Source: Auanema rhodensis (lineage: Eukaryota > Nematoda > Chromadorea > Rhabditida > Rhabditidae). From it: a DNA stretch of 64,000 bases. The notes under the pieces were generated by a model. That model saw only the letters and a list, made by a program, of their open reading frames with translations, was not told where the DNA came from and searched no databases. Position 1 is the stretch's first letter; each line of letters opens with the position of its first letter. Of the stretch, positions 10,453 through 24,700 are shown in pieces. The position numbers and the translations under genes were made by a program. The stretch spans positions 2,800,501 through 2,864,500 of the forward strand of contig OZ059900.1 of assembly GCA_964057225.1 (NCBI GenBank), written 5' to 3'.

Positions 10453-10500
10453 CGAAAATAGAAAGAATTTTTGAAATTTCCGAGTTTTGAGTCTAATTTG
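10444..10500 (+). repeat. 57-bp direct repeat flanking the inverted block, right copy
   Basis: Counterpart of 8303-8359 (see there). The longer stretch 10444-11194 corresponds to 7609-8359 at an offset of 2835 bp, with a few differences such as CATCATTT for CATCAATT near 10560. Confidence 0.88.
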
Positions 10501-12910
10501 GCTAAATCGCTCATATATATGATCAGAAGCATAGTTTTATTGTCTATGACAACAAAAATCATCATTTAAACGCTAGTGATGTTTAAATACTGATTTTCGC
10601 TCAAATAGCATTACTACACTAAGTATGGTCGTTTTTATGCCTTTAACACCATATACTCACCGATTTTTGGTACAAAATCTGTAATACTTGTAAATTTTGA
10701 TCATATTCGTTAAGATTCGAGAATCAAACACATAATACACGAAATAAGTCTATTTTTACAAGTTTGCACTGATATTTATTCATTTTGATCAAAAAAGATC
10801 GAAAATAGAAAGAATTTTTGAAATTTCCGAGTTTTGAGTCCAATTTGGCTAAATCGCTCATATATATGATCAAAAGCATAGTTTTATTGTCTATAACAAC
10901 AAAAGTCATCAATTAAACGCTAGTGATGTTTTAATACTGAATTTCGCTCAAATAGCATTACTACACTAAGTATGGTCGTTTTTATGCCTTTAACACCATA
11001 TACTCACCGATTTTTGGTACAAAATCTGTGATACTCGTAAATTTTGATCATATTCGGTGAGATTCGAGAATCAAACACACAATACACGAAATAAGTTTAT
11101 TTTGACGAGTTTGCACTGATATTTATTCATTTTGATCAAAAAAGGTCGAAAATAGAAAGATTTTTTGAAATTTCCGAGTTTTGAGTCTAATTTGGCTAAA
11201 TCGCTCATATATATGATCAGAAGCATAGATGTATTGTCTATGACAACAAAAGTCATTAATTGAACACTAATGATGTTTAAATCACTGAATTTCGCTCAAA
11301 TAGCATTACTACACTAAGGATGGTCGTTTTTATGCCTTTAACACCATATACTCACCGATTTTTGGTACAAAATCTGTAATACTTGTAAATTTTGATCATA
11401 TTTGTTAAGATTCGAGAATCAAACACATAATACACGAAATAAGTCTAGTTTTATGAGTTTGCACTGATATTTATTCATTTTGATCAAAAAAGGTCGAAAA
11501 TAGAAAGAATTTTTGAAATTTCCGAGTTTTGAGTCCAATTTGGCTAAATCGCTCATATATATGATCAAAACCATTGTTTTACTGTCTATGATAACAAAAG
11601 TCTTCAAATATACACTAGTAATGATTAAATCACTGAATTTCACTCAAATAGCATTACTACACTAAGTATGGTCGTTTTTATGCCTTTAACACCATATACT
11701 CACCGATTTTTGGTACAAAATCTGTAATACTCGTAAATTTTGATCATATTCGTTAAGATTTGAGAATCAAACATACAATACACAAAATCAGTCTATTTTT
11801 ATGAGCTTGCACTGATATATATTCATTTTGATCAAAAAAGGTCGAAAATAGAAAGAATTTTTGAAATTTCCGAGTTTTGAGTCTAATTTGGCTAAATCGC
11901 TCATATATATGATCAGAAGCATAGTTTTATTGTCTATGACAACAAAAATCATCATTTAAACGCTAGTGATGTTTAAATACTGATTTTCGCTCAAATAGCA
12001 TTACTACACTAAGTATGGTCGTTTTTATGCCTTTAACACCATATACTCACCGATTTTTGGTACAAAATCTGTAATACTTGTAAATTTTGATCATATTCGT
12101 TAAGATTCGAGAATCAAACACATAATACACGAAATAAGTCTATTTTTACAAGTTTGCACTGATATTTATTCATTTTGATCAAAAAAGATCGAAAATAGAA
12201 AGAATTTTTGAAATTTCCGAGTTTTGAGTCCAATTTGGCTAAATCGCTCATATATATGATCAAAAGCATAGTTTTATTGTCTATAACAACAAAAGTCATG
12301 AATTAAACGCTAGTGATGTTTTAATACTGAATTTCGCTCAAATAGCATTACTACACTAAGTATGGTCGTTTTTATGCCTTTAACACCATATACTCACCGA
12401 TTTTTGGTACAAAATCTGTGATACTCGTAAATTTTGATCATATTCGGTGAGATTCGAGAATCAAACACACAATACACGAAATAAGTTTATTTTGACGAGT
12501 TTGCACTGATATTTATTCATTTTGATCAAAAAAGGTCGAAAATAGAAAGATTTTTTGAAATTTCCGAGTTTTGAGTCTAATTTGGCTAAATCGCTCATAT
12601 ATATGATCAGAAGCATAGATGTATTGTCTATGACAACAAAAGTCATTAATTGAACACTAATGATGTTTAAATCACTGAATTTCGCTCAAATAGCATTACT
12701 ACACTAAGGATGGTCGTTTTTATGCCTTTAACACCATATACTCACCGATTTTTGGTACAAAATCTGTAATACTTGTAAATTTTGATCATATTCGTTAAGA
12801 TTCGAGAATCAAACACATAATACACGAAATAAGTCTAGTTTTATGAGTTTGCACTGATATTTATTCATTTTGATCAAAAAAGGTCGAAAATAGAAAGAAT
12901 TTTTGAATTT
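10444..12910 (+). repeat. Higher-order repeat, 4 monomers, 1390 bp, two copies
   Basis: 10444-11520 matches 11834-12910 at an offset of 1390 bp. Shared private markers are AAATCATCATTTAAACGC (about 10556 and 11946), GCATAGATGTATTG (11223, 12613) and AAGGATGG (11316, 12706). Differences include GTCATGAATT at 12300, where the first copy has GTCATCAATT. The copies diverge at GAAATTTCC versus GAATTTTCC. Confidence 0.85.
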
Positions 12911-13139
12911 TCCGAGTTTTGACTCCAATTGGGCTAAATCGCTCATCTATATGATCAAAAGCATAGTTTTACTGTCTATGATAACAAAAGTCTTCAAATA
13001 TACACTAATAATGTGTAAATCACTGAATTTCACTCAAATAGCATTACTACACTAAGTATGGTCGTTTTTATGCCTTTAACACCATATACTCACCGATTTT
13101 TGGTACAAAATCTGTAATACTTGTAAATTTTGATCATAT

Positions 13140-16100
13140 TCGTTAAGATTCGAGAATCAAACACATAATACACGAAATAAGTCTATTTTTATGAGTTTGC
13201 ACTGATATTTATTCATTTTGATCAAAAAAGGTCGAAAATAGAAAGAATTTTTGAAATTTCCGAGTTTTGAGTCCAATTTGGCTAAATCGCTCATTTATAT
13301 GATCAAAAGCATAGTTTTATTGTCTATGACAACAAAAGTCATCAATTAAACGCTAGTGATGTTTAAATACTGATTTTCGCTCAAATAGCATTACTACACT
13401 AAGTATGGTCGTTTTTATGCCTTTAACACCATATACTCACCGATTTTTGGTACAAAATCTGTAATACTTGTAAATTTTGATCATATTCGTTAAGATTCGA
13501 GAATCAAACACATAATACACGAAATAAGTCTAGTTTTATGAGTTTGCACTGATATTTATTCATTTTGATCAAAAAAGGTCGAAAATAGAAAGAATTTTTG
13601 AAATTTCCGAGTTTTGAGTCCAATTTGGCTAAATCGCTCATATATATGATCAAAACCATTGTTTTACTGTCTATGATAACAAAAGTCTTCAAATATACAC
13701 TAGTAATGATTAAATCACTGAATTTCACTCAAATAGCATTACTACACTTAGTATGGTCGTTTTTATGCCTTTAACACCATATACTCACCGATTTTTGGTA
13801 CAAAATCTGTAATACTTGTAAATTTCGATCATATTCGTTAAGATTTGAAAATCAAACACATAATACACGAAATAAGTCTATTTTTACAAGTTTGCACTGA
13901 TATTTATTCATTTTGATCAAAAAAGGTCGAAAATAGAAAGAATTTTTGAAATTTCCGAGTTTTGAGTCCAATTTGGCTAAATCGCTCATTTATATGATCA
14001 AAAGCATAGTTTTATTGTCTATGACAACAAAAGTCATCAATTAAACGCTAGTGATGTTTAAATACTGAATTTCGCTCAAATAGCATTACTACACTAAGTA
14101 TGGTCGTTTTTATGCCTTTAACACCATATACTCACCGATTTTTGGTACAAAATCTGTAATACTCGTAAATTTTGATCATATTCGTTCAGATTTGAGAATC
14201 AAACAAACAATACACGAAATAAGTCTAGTTGTATGAGTTTGCACTGATATTTATTCATTTTGATCAAAAAAGGTCGAAAATAGAAAGAATTTTTGAATTT
14301 TCCGAGTTTTGAGTCCAATTGGGCTAAATCGCTCATATATATGATCAAAACCATTGTTTTACTGTCTATGATAACAAAAGTCTTCAAATATACACTAATA
14401 ATGTGTAAATCACTGAATTTCACTCAAATAGCATTACTACACTAAGTATGGTCGTTTTTATGCCTTTAACACCATATACTCACCGATTTTTGGTACAAAA
14501 TCTGTAATACTTGTAAATTTTGATCATATTCGTTAAGATTCGAGAATCAAACACATAATACACGAAATAAGTCTATTTTTATGAGTTTGCACTGATATTT
14601 ATTCATTTTGATCAAAAAAGGTCGAAAATAGAAAGAATTTTTGAATTTTCCGAGTTTTGACTCCAATTGGGCTAAATCGCTCATCTATATGATCAAAAGC
14701 ATAGTTTTACTGTCTATGATAACAAAAATCTTCAAATATACACTAATAATGTGTAAATCACTGAATTTCACTCAAATAGCATTACTACACTAAGTATGGT
14801 CGTTTTTATGCCTTTAACACCATATACTCACCGATTTTTGGTACAAAATCTGTAATACTTGTAAATTTTGATCATATTCGTTAAGATTCGAGAATCAAAC
14901 ACATAATACACGAAATAAGTCTATTTTTATGAGTTTGCACTGATATTTATTCATTTTGATCAAAAAAGGTCGAAAATAGAAAGAATTTTTGAAATTTACG
15001 AGTTTTGAGTCTAATTTGGCTAAATCGCTCATATATATGATCAGAAGCATAGTTTTATTGTCTATGACAACAAAAGTCATTAATTAAACACTAATGATGT
15101 TTAAATACTGATTTTCGCTCAAATAGCATTACTACACTAAGTATGGTCGTTTTTATACCTTCAACACCATATACTCACCGATTTTTGGTACAAAATCTGT
15201 GATACTCGTAAATTTTGATCATATTCGTTAAGATTCGAGAATCAAACACACAATACACGAAATGAGTTTATTTTCACGAGTTTGCACTGATATTTATTCA
15301 TTTTGATCAAAAAAGGTCGAAAATAGAAAGAATTTTTGAAATTTCCGAGTTTTGAGTCCAATTGGGCTAAATCGCTCATATATATGATCAAAAGCATAGT
15401 TTTACTGTCTATGATAACAAAAGTCTTCAAATATACACTAGTAATGATTAAATCACTGAATTGCACTCAAATAGTATTACTACACTAAGTATGGTCGTTT
15501 TTATGCCTTTAACACCATATACTCACCGATTTTTGGTACAAAATCTGTAATACTTGTAAATTTCGATCATATTCGTTAAGATTTGAGAATCAAACACATA
15601 ATACACGAAATAAGTCTATTTTTACAAGTTTGCACTGATATTTATTCATTTTGATCAAAAAAGGTCGAAAATAGAAAGAATTTTTGAAATTTCCGAGTTT
15701 TGAGTCCAATTTGGCTAAATCGCTCATTTATATGATCAAAAGCATAGTTTTATTGTCTATGACAACAAAAGTCATCAATTAAACGCTAGTGATGTTTAAA
15801 TACTGATTTTCGCTCAAATAGCATTACTACACTAAGTATGGTCGTTTTTATGCCTTTAACACCATATACTCACCGATTTTTGGTACAAAATCTGTAATAC
15901 TTGTAAATTTTGATCATATTCGTTAAGATGCGAGAATCAAACACATAATACACGAAATAAGTCTAGTTTTATGAGTTTGCACTGATATTTATTCATTTTG
16001 ATCAAAAAAGGTCGAAAATAGAAAGAATTTTTGAAATTTCCGAGTTTTGAGTCCAATTTGGCTAAATCGCTCATATATATGATCAAAACCATTGTTTTAC

Positions 16101-16633
16101 TGTCTATGATAACGAAAGTCTTCAAATATACACTAGTAATGATTAAATCACTGAATTTCACTCAAATAGCATTACTACACTAAGTATGGTCGTTTTTATG
16201 CCTTTAACACCATATACTCACCGATTTTTGGTACAAAATCTGTAATACTTGTAAATTTCGATCATATTCGTTAAGATTTGAAAATCAAACACATAATACA
16301 CGAAATAAGTCTATTTTTACAAGTTTGCACTGATATTTATTCATTTTGATCAAAAAAGGTCGAAAATAGAAAGAATTTTTGAAATTTCCGAGTTTTGAGT
16401 CCAATTTGGCTAAATCGCTCATTTATATGATCAAAAGCATAGTTTTATTGTCTATGACAACATAAGTCATCAATTAAACGCTAGTGATGTTTAAATACTG
16501 AATTTCGCTCAAATAGCATTACTACACTAAGTATGGTCGTTTTTATGCCTTTAACACCATATACTCACCGATTTTTGGTACAAAATCTGTAATACTCGTA
16601 AATTTTGATCATATTCGTTCAGATTTGAGAATC
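13140..16633 (+). repeat. Higher-order duplication, 7 monomers, 2433 bp
   Basis: About 13140-14200 matches 15573-16633. Shared markers are AAATTTCGATCATATTCG, CTCATTTATATGATC and AACCATTGTTTTAC. A second, shorter relation (offset about 1739 bp, five monomers) links 12.8-13.0 kb with 14.55-14.75 kb through the rare GTTTTGACTCC and CATCTATATG. The interval is a patchwork, not a clean tandem. Confidence 0.75.
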
Positions 16634-16859
16634 AAACATACAATACACAAAATGAGTCTATTTTTATGAGCTTGCACTGATATATATTCATTTTGATCAA
16701 AAAAGGTCGAAAATAGAAAGAATTTTTGAAATTTCCGAGTTTTGAGTCTAATTTGGCTAAATCGCTCATTTATATGATCAGAAGCATAGTTTTATTGTCT
16801 ATGACAACAAAAGTCATCAATTAAACGCTAGTGATGTTTAAATACTGATTTTCGCTCAA

Positions 16860-18735
16860 ATAGCATTACTACACTAAGTATGGTCGTTTTTATGCCTTTA
16901 ACACCATATACTCACCGATTTTTGGTACAAAATCTGTAATACTTGTAAATTTTGATCATATTCGTTAAGATTCGAGAATCAAACACATAATACACGAAAT
17001 AAGTCTAGTTGTATGAGTTTGCACTGATATTTATTCATTTTGATCAAAAAAGGTCGAAAATAGAAAGAATTTTTGAATTTTCCGAGTTTTGAGTCCAATT
17101 GGGCTAAATCGCTCATATATATGATCAATACCATTGTTTTACTGTCTATGATAACAAAAGTCTTCAAATATACACTAATAATGTGTAAATCACTGAATTT
17201 CACTCAAATAGCATTACTACACTAAGTATGGTCGTTTTTATGCCTTTAACACCATATACTCACCGATTTTTGGTACAAAATCTGTAATACTTGTAAATTT
17301 TGATCATATTCGTTAAGATTCGAGAATCAAACACATAATAGACGAAATAAGTCTATTTTTATGAGTTTGCACTGATATTTATTCATTTTGATCAAAAAAG
17401 GTCGAAAATAGAAAGAATTTTTGAAATTTCCGAGTTTTGAGTCTAATTTGGCTAAATCGCTCATATATATGATCAGAAGCATAGTTTTATTGTCTATGAC
17501 AACAAAAATCATCAATTAAACGCTAGTGATGTTTAAATACTGATTTTCGCTCAAATAGCATTACTACACTAAGTATGGTCGTTTTTATGCCTTTAACACC
17601 ATATACTCACCGATTTTTGGTACAAAATCTGTAATACTCGTAAATTTTGATCATATTCGTTAAGATTTGAGAATCAAACATACAATACACAAAATGAGTC
17701 TATTTTTATGAGCTTGCACTGATATATATTCATTTTGATCAAAAAAGGTCGAAAATAGAAAGAATTTTTGAAATTTCCGAGTTTTGAGTCTAATTTGGCT
17801 AAATCGCTCATATATATGATCAAAAGCATAGTTTTACTGTCTATGATAACAAAAGTCTTCAAATATACACTAATAATAATTAAATCACTGAATTTCAGTC
17901 AAATAGCATTACTACACTAAGTATGGTCGTTTTTATGCCTTTAACACCATATACTCACCGATTTTTGGTACAAAATCTGTAATACTTGTAAATTCTGATC
18001 ATATTCGTTAAGATTCGAGAATCAAACACATAATACACGAAATAAGTCTAGTTGTATGAGTTTGCACTGATATTTATTCATTTTGATCAAAAAAGGTCGA
18101 AAATAGAAAGAATTTTTGAATTTTCCGAGTTTTGAGTCCAATTGGGCTAAATCGCTCATATATATGATCAAAACCATTGTTTTACTGTCTATGATAACAA
18201 AAGTCTTCAAATATACACTAATAATGTGTAAATCACTGAATTTCACTCAAATAGCATTACTACACTAAGTATGGTCGTTTTTATGCCTTTAACACCATAT
18301 ACTCACCGATTTTTGGTACAAAATCTGTAATACTTGTAAATTTTGATCATATTCGTTAAGATTCGAGAATCAAACACATAATACACGAAATAAGTCTATT
18401 TTTATGAGTTTGCACTGATATTTATTCATTTTGATCAAAAAAGGTCGAAAATAGAAAGAATTTTCGAAATTTCCGAGTTTTGAGTCTAATTTGGCTAAAT
18501 CGCTCATATATATGATCAGAAGCATAGTTTTATTGTCTATGACAACAAAAATCATCAATTAAACGCTAGTGATGTTTAAATACTGATTTTCGCTCAAATA
18601 GCATTACTACACTAAGTATGGTCGTTTTTATGCCTTTAACACCATATACTCACCGATTTTTGGTACAAAATCTGTAATACTCGTAAATTTTGATCATATT
18701 CGTTAAGATTTGAGAATCAAACATACAATACACAA
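16860..18735 (+). repeat. Higher-order duplication, 3 monomers, 1043 bp
   Basis: 16860-17692 matches 17903-18735. Both contain a class I monomer with GTCTAGTTGTATGAG, then the class II monomer with ACAAAAATCATC. The match fades where 17695 has AAAATGAG and 18738 has AAAATCAG. Confidence 0.78.
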
Positions 18736-21700
18736 AATCAGTCTATTTTTATGAGCTTGCACTGATATATATTCATTTTGATCAAAAAAGTTCGAAAATA
18801 GAAAGAATTTTTGAAATTTCCGAGTTTTGAGTCTAATTTGGCTAAATCGCTCATATATATGATCAAAAGCATAGTTTTACTGTCTATGATAACAAAAGTC
18901 TTCAAATATACACTAATAATAATTAAATCACTGAATTTCACTCAAATAGCATTACTACACTAAGTATGGTCGTTTTTATGCCTTTAACACCATATACTCA
19001 CCGATTTTTGGTACAAAATCTGTGATACTCGTAAATTTTGATCATATTCGGTGAGATTCGAGAATCAAACACACAATACACGAAATAAGTTTATTTTTAC
19101 GAGTTTGCACTGATATTTATTCATTTTGATCAAAAAAGGTCGAAAATAGAAAGAATTTTTGAAATTTCCGAGTTTTGAGTCTAATTTGGCTAAATCGCTC
19201 ATATATATGATCAAAAGCATAGTTTTATTGTCTATGACAACAAAAGTCATCAATTAAACGCTAGTGATGTTTAAATACTGAATTTCGCTCAAATAGCATT
19301 ACTACACTAAGTATGGTCGTTTTTATGCCTTTAACACCATATACTCACCGATTTTTGGTACAAAATCTGTAATACTTGTAAATTTTGATCATATTCGTTA
19401 AGATTCGAGAATCAAACACATAATACACGAAATAAGTCTATTTTTATGAGTTTGCACTGATATTTATTCATTTTGATCAAAACAGGTCGAAAATAGAAAG
19501 AATTTTTGAAATTTCCGAGTTTTGAGTCCAATTTGGCTAAATCGCTCATATATAAGATCAAAAGCATAGTTTTATTGTCTATAACAACAAAAGTCATCAA
19601 TTAAACGCTAGTGATGTTTAAATACTGAATTTCGCTCAAATAGCATTACTACACTAAGTATGGTCGTTTTTATGCCTTTAACACCATATACTCACCGATT
19701 TTTGGTACAAAATCTGTAATACTCGTAAATTTTGATCATATTCGTTAAGATTTGAGAATCAAACATACAATACACAAAATCAGTCTATTTTTATGAGCTT
19801 GCACTGATATATATTCATTTTGATCAAAAAAGGTCGAAAATAGAAAGAATTTTTGAAATTTCCGAGTTTTGAGTCTAATTTGGCTAAATCGCTCATATAC
19901 ATGATCAGAAGCATAGTTTTATTGTCTATGACAACAAAAGTCATCAATTAAACGCTAGTGATGTTTAAATACTGATTTTCGCTCAAATAGCATTACTACA
20001 CTAAGTGTGGTCGTTTTTATGCCTTTAACACCATATACTCACCGATTTTTGGTACAAAATCTGTAATACTTGTAAATTTTGATCATATTCGTTAAGATTC
20101 GAGAATCAAACACATAATACACGAAATAAGTCTAGTTTTATGAGTTTGCACTGATATTTATTCATTTTGATCAAAAAAGGTCGAAAATAGAAAGAATTTT
20201 TGAATTTTCCGAGTTTTGAGTCCAATTTGGCTAAATCGCTCATATATATGATCAAAAGCATAGTTTTACTGTCTATGATAACAAAAGTCTTCAAATATAC
20301 ACTAATAATAATTAAATCACTGAATTTCACTCAAATAGCATTACTACACTAAGTATGGTCGTTTTTATGCCTTTAACACCATATACTCACCGATTTTTGG
20401 TACAAAATCTGTGATACTCGTAAATTTTGATCATATTCGGTGAGATTCGAGAATCAAACACACAATACACAAAATAAGTTTATTTTTACGAGTTTGCACT
20501 GATATTTATTCATTTTGATCAAAAAAGGTCGAAAATAGAAAGAATTTTTGAAATTTCCGAGTTTTGAGTCTAATTTGGCTAAATCGCTCATATATATGAT
20601 CAAAAGCATAGTTTTATTGTCTATGACAACAAAAGTCATCAATTAAACGCTAGTGATGTTTAAATACTGAATTTCGCTCAAATAGCATTACTACACTAAG
20701 TATGGTCGTTTTTATGCCTTTAACACCATATACTCACCGATTTTTGGTACAAAATCTGTAATACTTGTAAATTTTGATCATATTCGTTAAGATTCGAGAA
20801 TCAAACACATAATACACGAAATAAGTCTATTTTTATGAGTTTGCACTGATATTTAATCATTTTGATCAAAAAAGGTCGAAAATAGAAAGAATTTTTGAAA
20901 TTTCCGAGTTTTGAGTCCAATTTGGCTAAATCGCTCATATATAAGATCAAAAGCATAGTTTTATTGTCTATAACAACAAAAGTCATCAATCAAACGCTAG
21001 TGATGTTTAAATACTGAATTTCGCTCAAATAGCATTACTACACTAAGTATGGTCGTTTTTATGCCTTTAACACCATATACTCACCGATTTTTGGTACAAA
21101 ATCTGTAATACTCGTAAATTTTGATCATATTCGTTAAGATTCGAGAATCAAACACATAATACACGAAATAAGTCTAGTTTTATGAGCTTGCACTGATATA
21201 TATTCATTTTGATCAAAAAAGTTCGAAAATAGAAAGAATTTTTGAAATTTCCGAGTTTTGAGTCTAATTTGGCTAAATCGCTCATATATATGATCAAAAG
21301 CATAGTTTTACTGTCTATGATAACAAAAGTCTTCAAATATACACTAATAATAATTAAATCACTGAATTTCACTCAAATAGCATTACTACACTAAGTATGG
21401 TCGTTTTTATGCCTTTAACACCATATACTCACCGATTTTTGGTACAAAATCTGTAATACTTGTAAATTTTGATCATATTCGTTAAGATTCGAGAATCAAA
21501 CACATAATACACGAAATAAGTCTATTTTTATGAGTTTGCACTGATATTTATTCATTTTGATCAAAAAAGGTCGAAAATAGAAAGAATTTTTGAAATTTCC
21601 GAGTTTTGAGTCTAATTTGGCTAAATCGCTCATATATATGATCAGAAGCATAGTTTTATTGTCTATGACAACAAAAATCATCAATTAAACGCTAGTGATG

Positions 21701-24700
21701 TTTAAATACTGATTTTCGCTCAAATAGCATTACTACACTAAGTATGGTCGTTTTTATGCCTTTAACACCATATACTCACCGATTTTTGGTACAAAATCTG
21801 TAATACTCGTAAATTTTGATCATATTCGTTAAGATTTGAGAATCAAACATACAATACACAAAATCAGTCTATTTTTATGAGCTTGCACTGATATATATTC
21901 ATTTTGATCAAAAAAGTTCGAAAATAGAAAGAATTTTTGAAATTTCCGAGTTTTGAGTCTAATTTGGCTAAATCGCTCATATATATGATCAAAAGCATAG
22001 TTTTACTGTCTATGATAACAAAAGTCTTCAAATATACACTAATAATAATTAAATCACTGAATTTCACTCAAATAGCATTACTACACTAAGTATGGTCGTT
22101 TTTATGCCTTTAACACCATATACTCACCGATTTTTGGTACAAAATCTGTGATACTCGTAAATTTTGATCATATTCGGTGAGATTCGAGAATCAAACACAC
22201 AATACACGAAATAAGTTTATTTTTACGAGTTTGCACTGATATTTATTCATTTTGATCAAAAAAGGTCGAAAATAGAAAGAATTTTTGAAATTTCCGAGTT
22301 TTGAGTCTAATTTGGCTAAATCGCTCATATATATGATCAAAAGCATAGTTTTATTGTCTATGACAACAAAAGTCATCAATTAAACGCTAGTGATGTTTAA
22401 ATACTGAATTTCGCTCAAATAGCATTACTACACTAAGTATGGTCGTTTTTATGCCTTTAACACCATATACTCACCGATTTTTGGTACAAAATCTGTAATA
22501 CTTGTAAATTTTGATCATATTCGTTAAGATTCGAGAATCAAACACATAATACACGAAATAAGTCTATTTTTATGAGTTTGCACTGATATTTATTCATTTT
22601 GATCAAAACAGGTCGAAAATAGAAAGAATTTTTGAAATTTCCGAGTTTTGAGTCCAATTTGGCTAAATCGCTCATATATAAGATCAAAAGCATAGTTTTA
22701 TTGTCTATAACAACAAAAGTCATCAATTAAACGCTAGTGATGTTTAAATACTGAATTTCGCTCAAATAGCATTACTACACTAAGTATGGTCGTTTTTATG
22801 CCTTTAACACCATATACTCACCGATTTTTGGTACAAAATCTGTAATACTCGTAAATTTTGATCATATTCGTTAAGATTTGAGAATCAAACATACAATACA
22901 CAAAATCAGTCTATTTTTATGAGCTTGCACTGATATATATTCATTTTGATCAAAAAAGGTCGAAAATAGAAAGAATTTTTGAAATTTCCGAGTTTTGAGT
23001 CTAATTTGGCTAAATCGCTCATATACATGATCAGAAGCATAGTTTTATTGTCTATGACAACAAAAGTCATCAATTAAACGCTAGTGATGTTTAAATACTG
23101 ATTTTCGCTCAAATAGCATTACTACACTAAGTGTGGTCGTTTTTATGCCTTTAACACCATATACTCACCGATTTTTGGTACAAAATCTGTAATACTTGTA
23201 AATTTTGATCATATTCGTTAAGATTCGAGAATCAAACACATAATACACGAAATAAGTCTAGTTTTATGAGTTTGCACTGATATTTATTCATTTTGATCAA
23301 AAAAGGTCGAAAATAGAAAGAATTTTTGAATTTTCCGAGTTTTGAGTCCAATTTGGCTAAATCGCTCATATATATGATCAAAAGCATAGTTTTACTGTCT
23401 ATGATAACAAAAGTCTTCAAATATACACTAATAATAATTAAATCACTGAATTTCACTCAAATAGCATTACTACACTAAGTATGGTCGTTTTTATGCCTTT
23501 AACACCATATACTCACCGATTTTTGGTACAAAATCTGTGATACTCGTAAATTTTGATCATATTCGGTGAGATTCGAGAATCAAACACACAATACACGAAA
23601 TAAGTTTATTTTTACGAGTTTGCACTGATATTTATTCATTTTGATCAAAAAAGGTCGAAAATAGAAAGAATTTTTGAAATTTCCGAGTTTTGAGTCTAAT
23701 TTGGCTAAATCGCTCATATATATGATCAAAAGCATAGTTTTATTGTCTATGACAACAAAAGTCATCAATTAAACGCTAGTGATGTTTAAATACTGAATTT
23801 CGCTCAAATAGCATTACTACACTAAGTATGGTCGTTTTTATGCCTTTAACACCATATACTCACCGATTTTTGGTACAAAATCTGTAATACTTGTAAATTT
23901 TGATCATATTCGTTAAGATTCGAGAATCAAACACATAATACACGAAATAAGTCTATTTTTATGAGTTTGCACTGATATTTAATCATTTTGATCAAAAAAG
24001 GTCGAAAATAGAAAGAATTTTTGAAATTTCCGAGTTTTGAGTCCAATTTGGCTAAATCGCTCATATATAAGATCAAAAGCATAGTTTTATTGTCTATAAC
24101 AACAAAAGTCATCAATTAAACGCTAGTGATGTTTAAATACTGAATTTCGCTCAAATAGCATTACTACACTAAGTATGGTCGTTTTTATGCCTTTAACACC
24201 ATATACTCACCGATTTTTGGTACAAAATCTGTAATACTCGTAAATTTTGATCATATTCGTTAAGATTCGAGAATCAAACACATAATACACAAAATAAGTC
24301 TAGTTTTATGAGCTTGCACTGATATATATTCATTTTGATCAAAAAAGTTCGAAAATAGAAAGAATTTTTGAAATTTCCGAGTTTTGAGTCTAATTTGGCT
24401 AAATCGCTCATATATATGATCAAAAGCATAGTTTTACTGTCTATGATAACAAAAGTCTTCAAATATACACTAATAATAATTAAATCACTGAATTTCACTC
24501 AAATAGCATTACTACACTAAGTATGGTCGTTTTTATGCCTTTAACACCATATACTCACCGATTTTTGGTACAAAATCTGTGATACTCGTAAATTTTGATC
24601 ATATTCGGTGAGATGCGAGAATCAAACACACAATACACGAAATAAGTTTATTTTTACGAGTTTGCACTGATATTTATTCATTTTGATCAAAAAAGGTCGA

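Noticed and set aside
8303-10500. Transposon with target-site duplication
   Set aside because: The flanking direct repeat is 57 bp of ordinary satellite, the insert is only satellite, and there are no terminal inverted repeats or coding sequence of an element.
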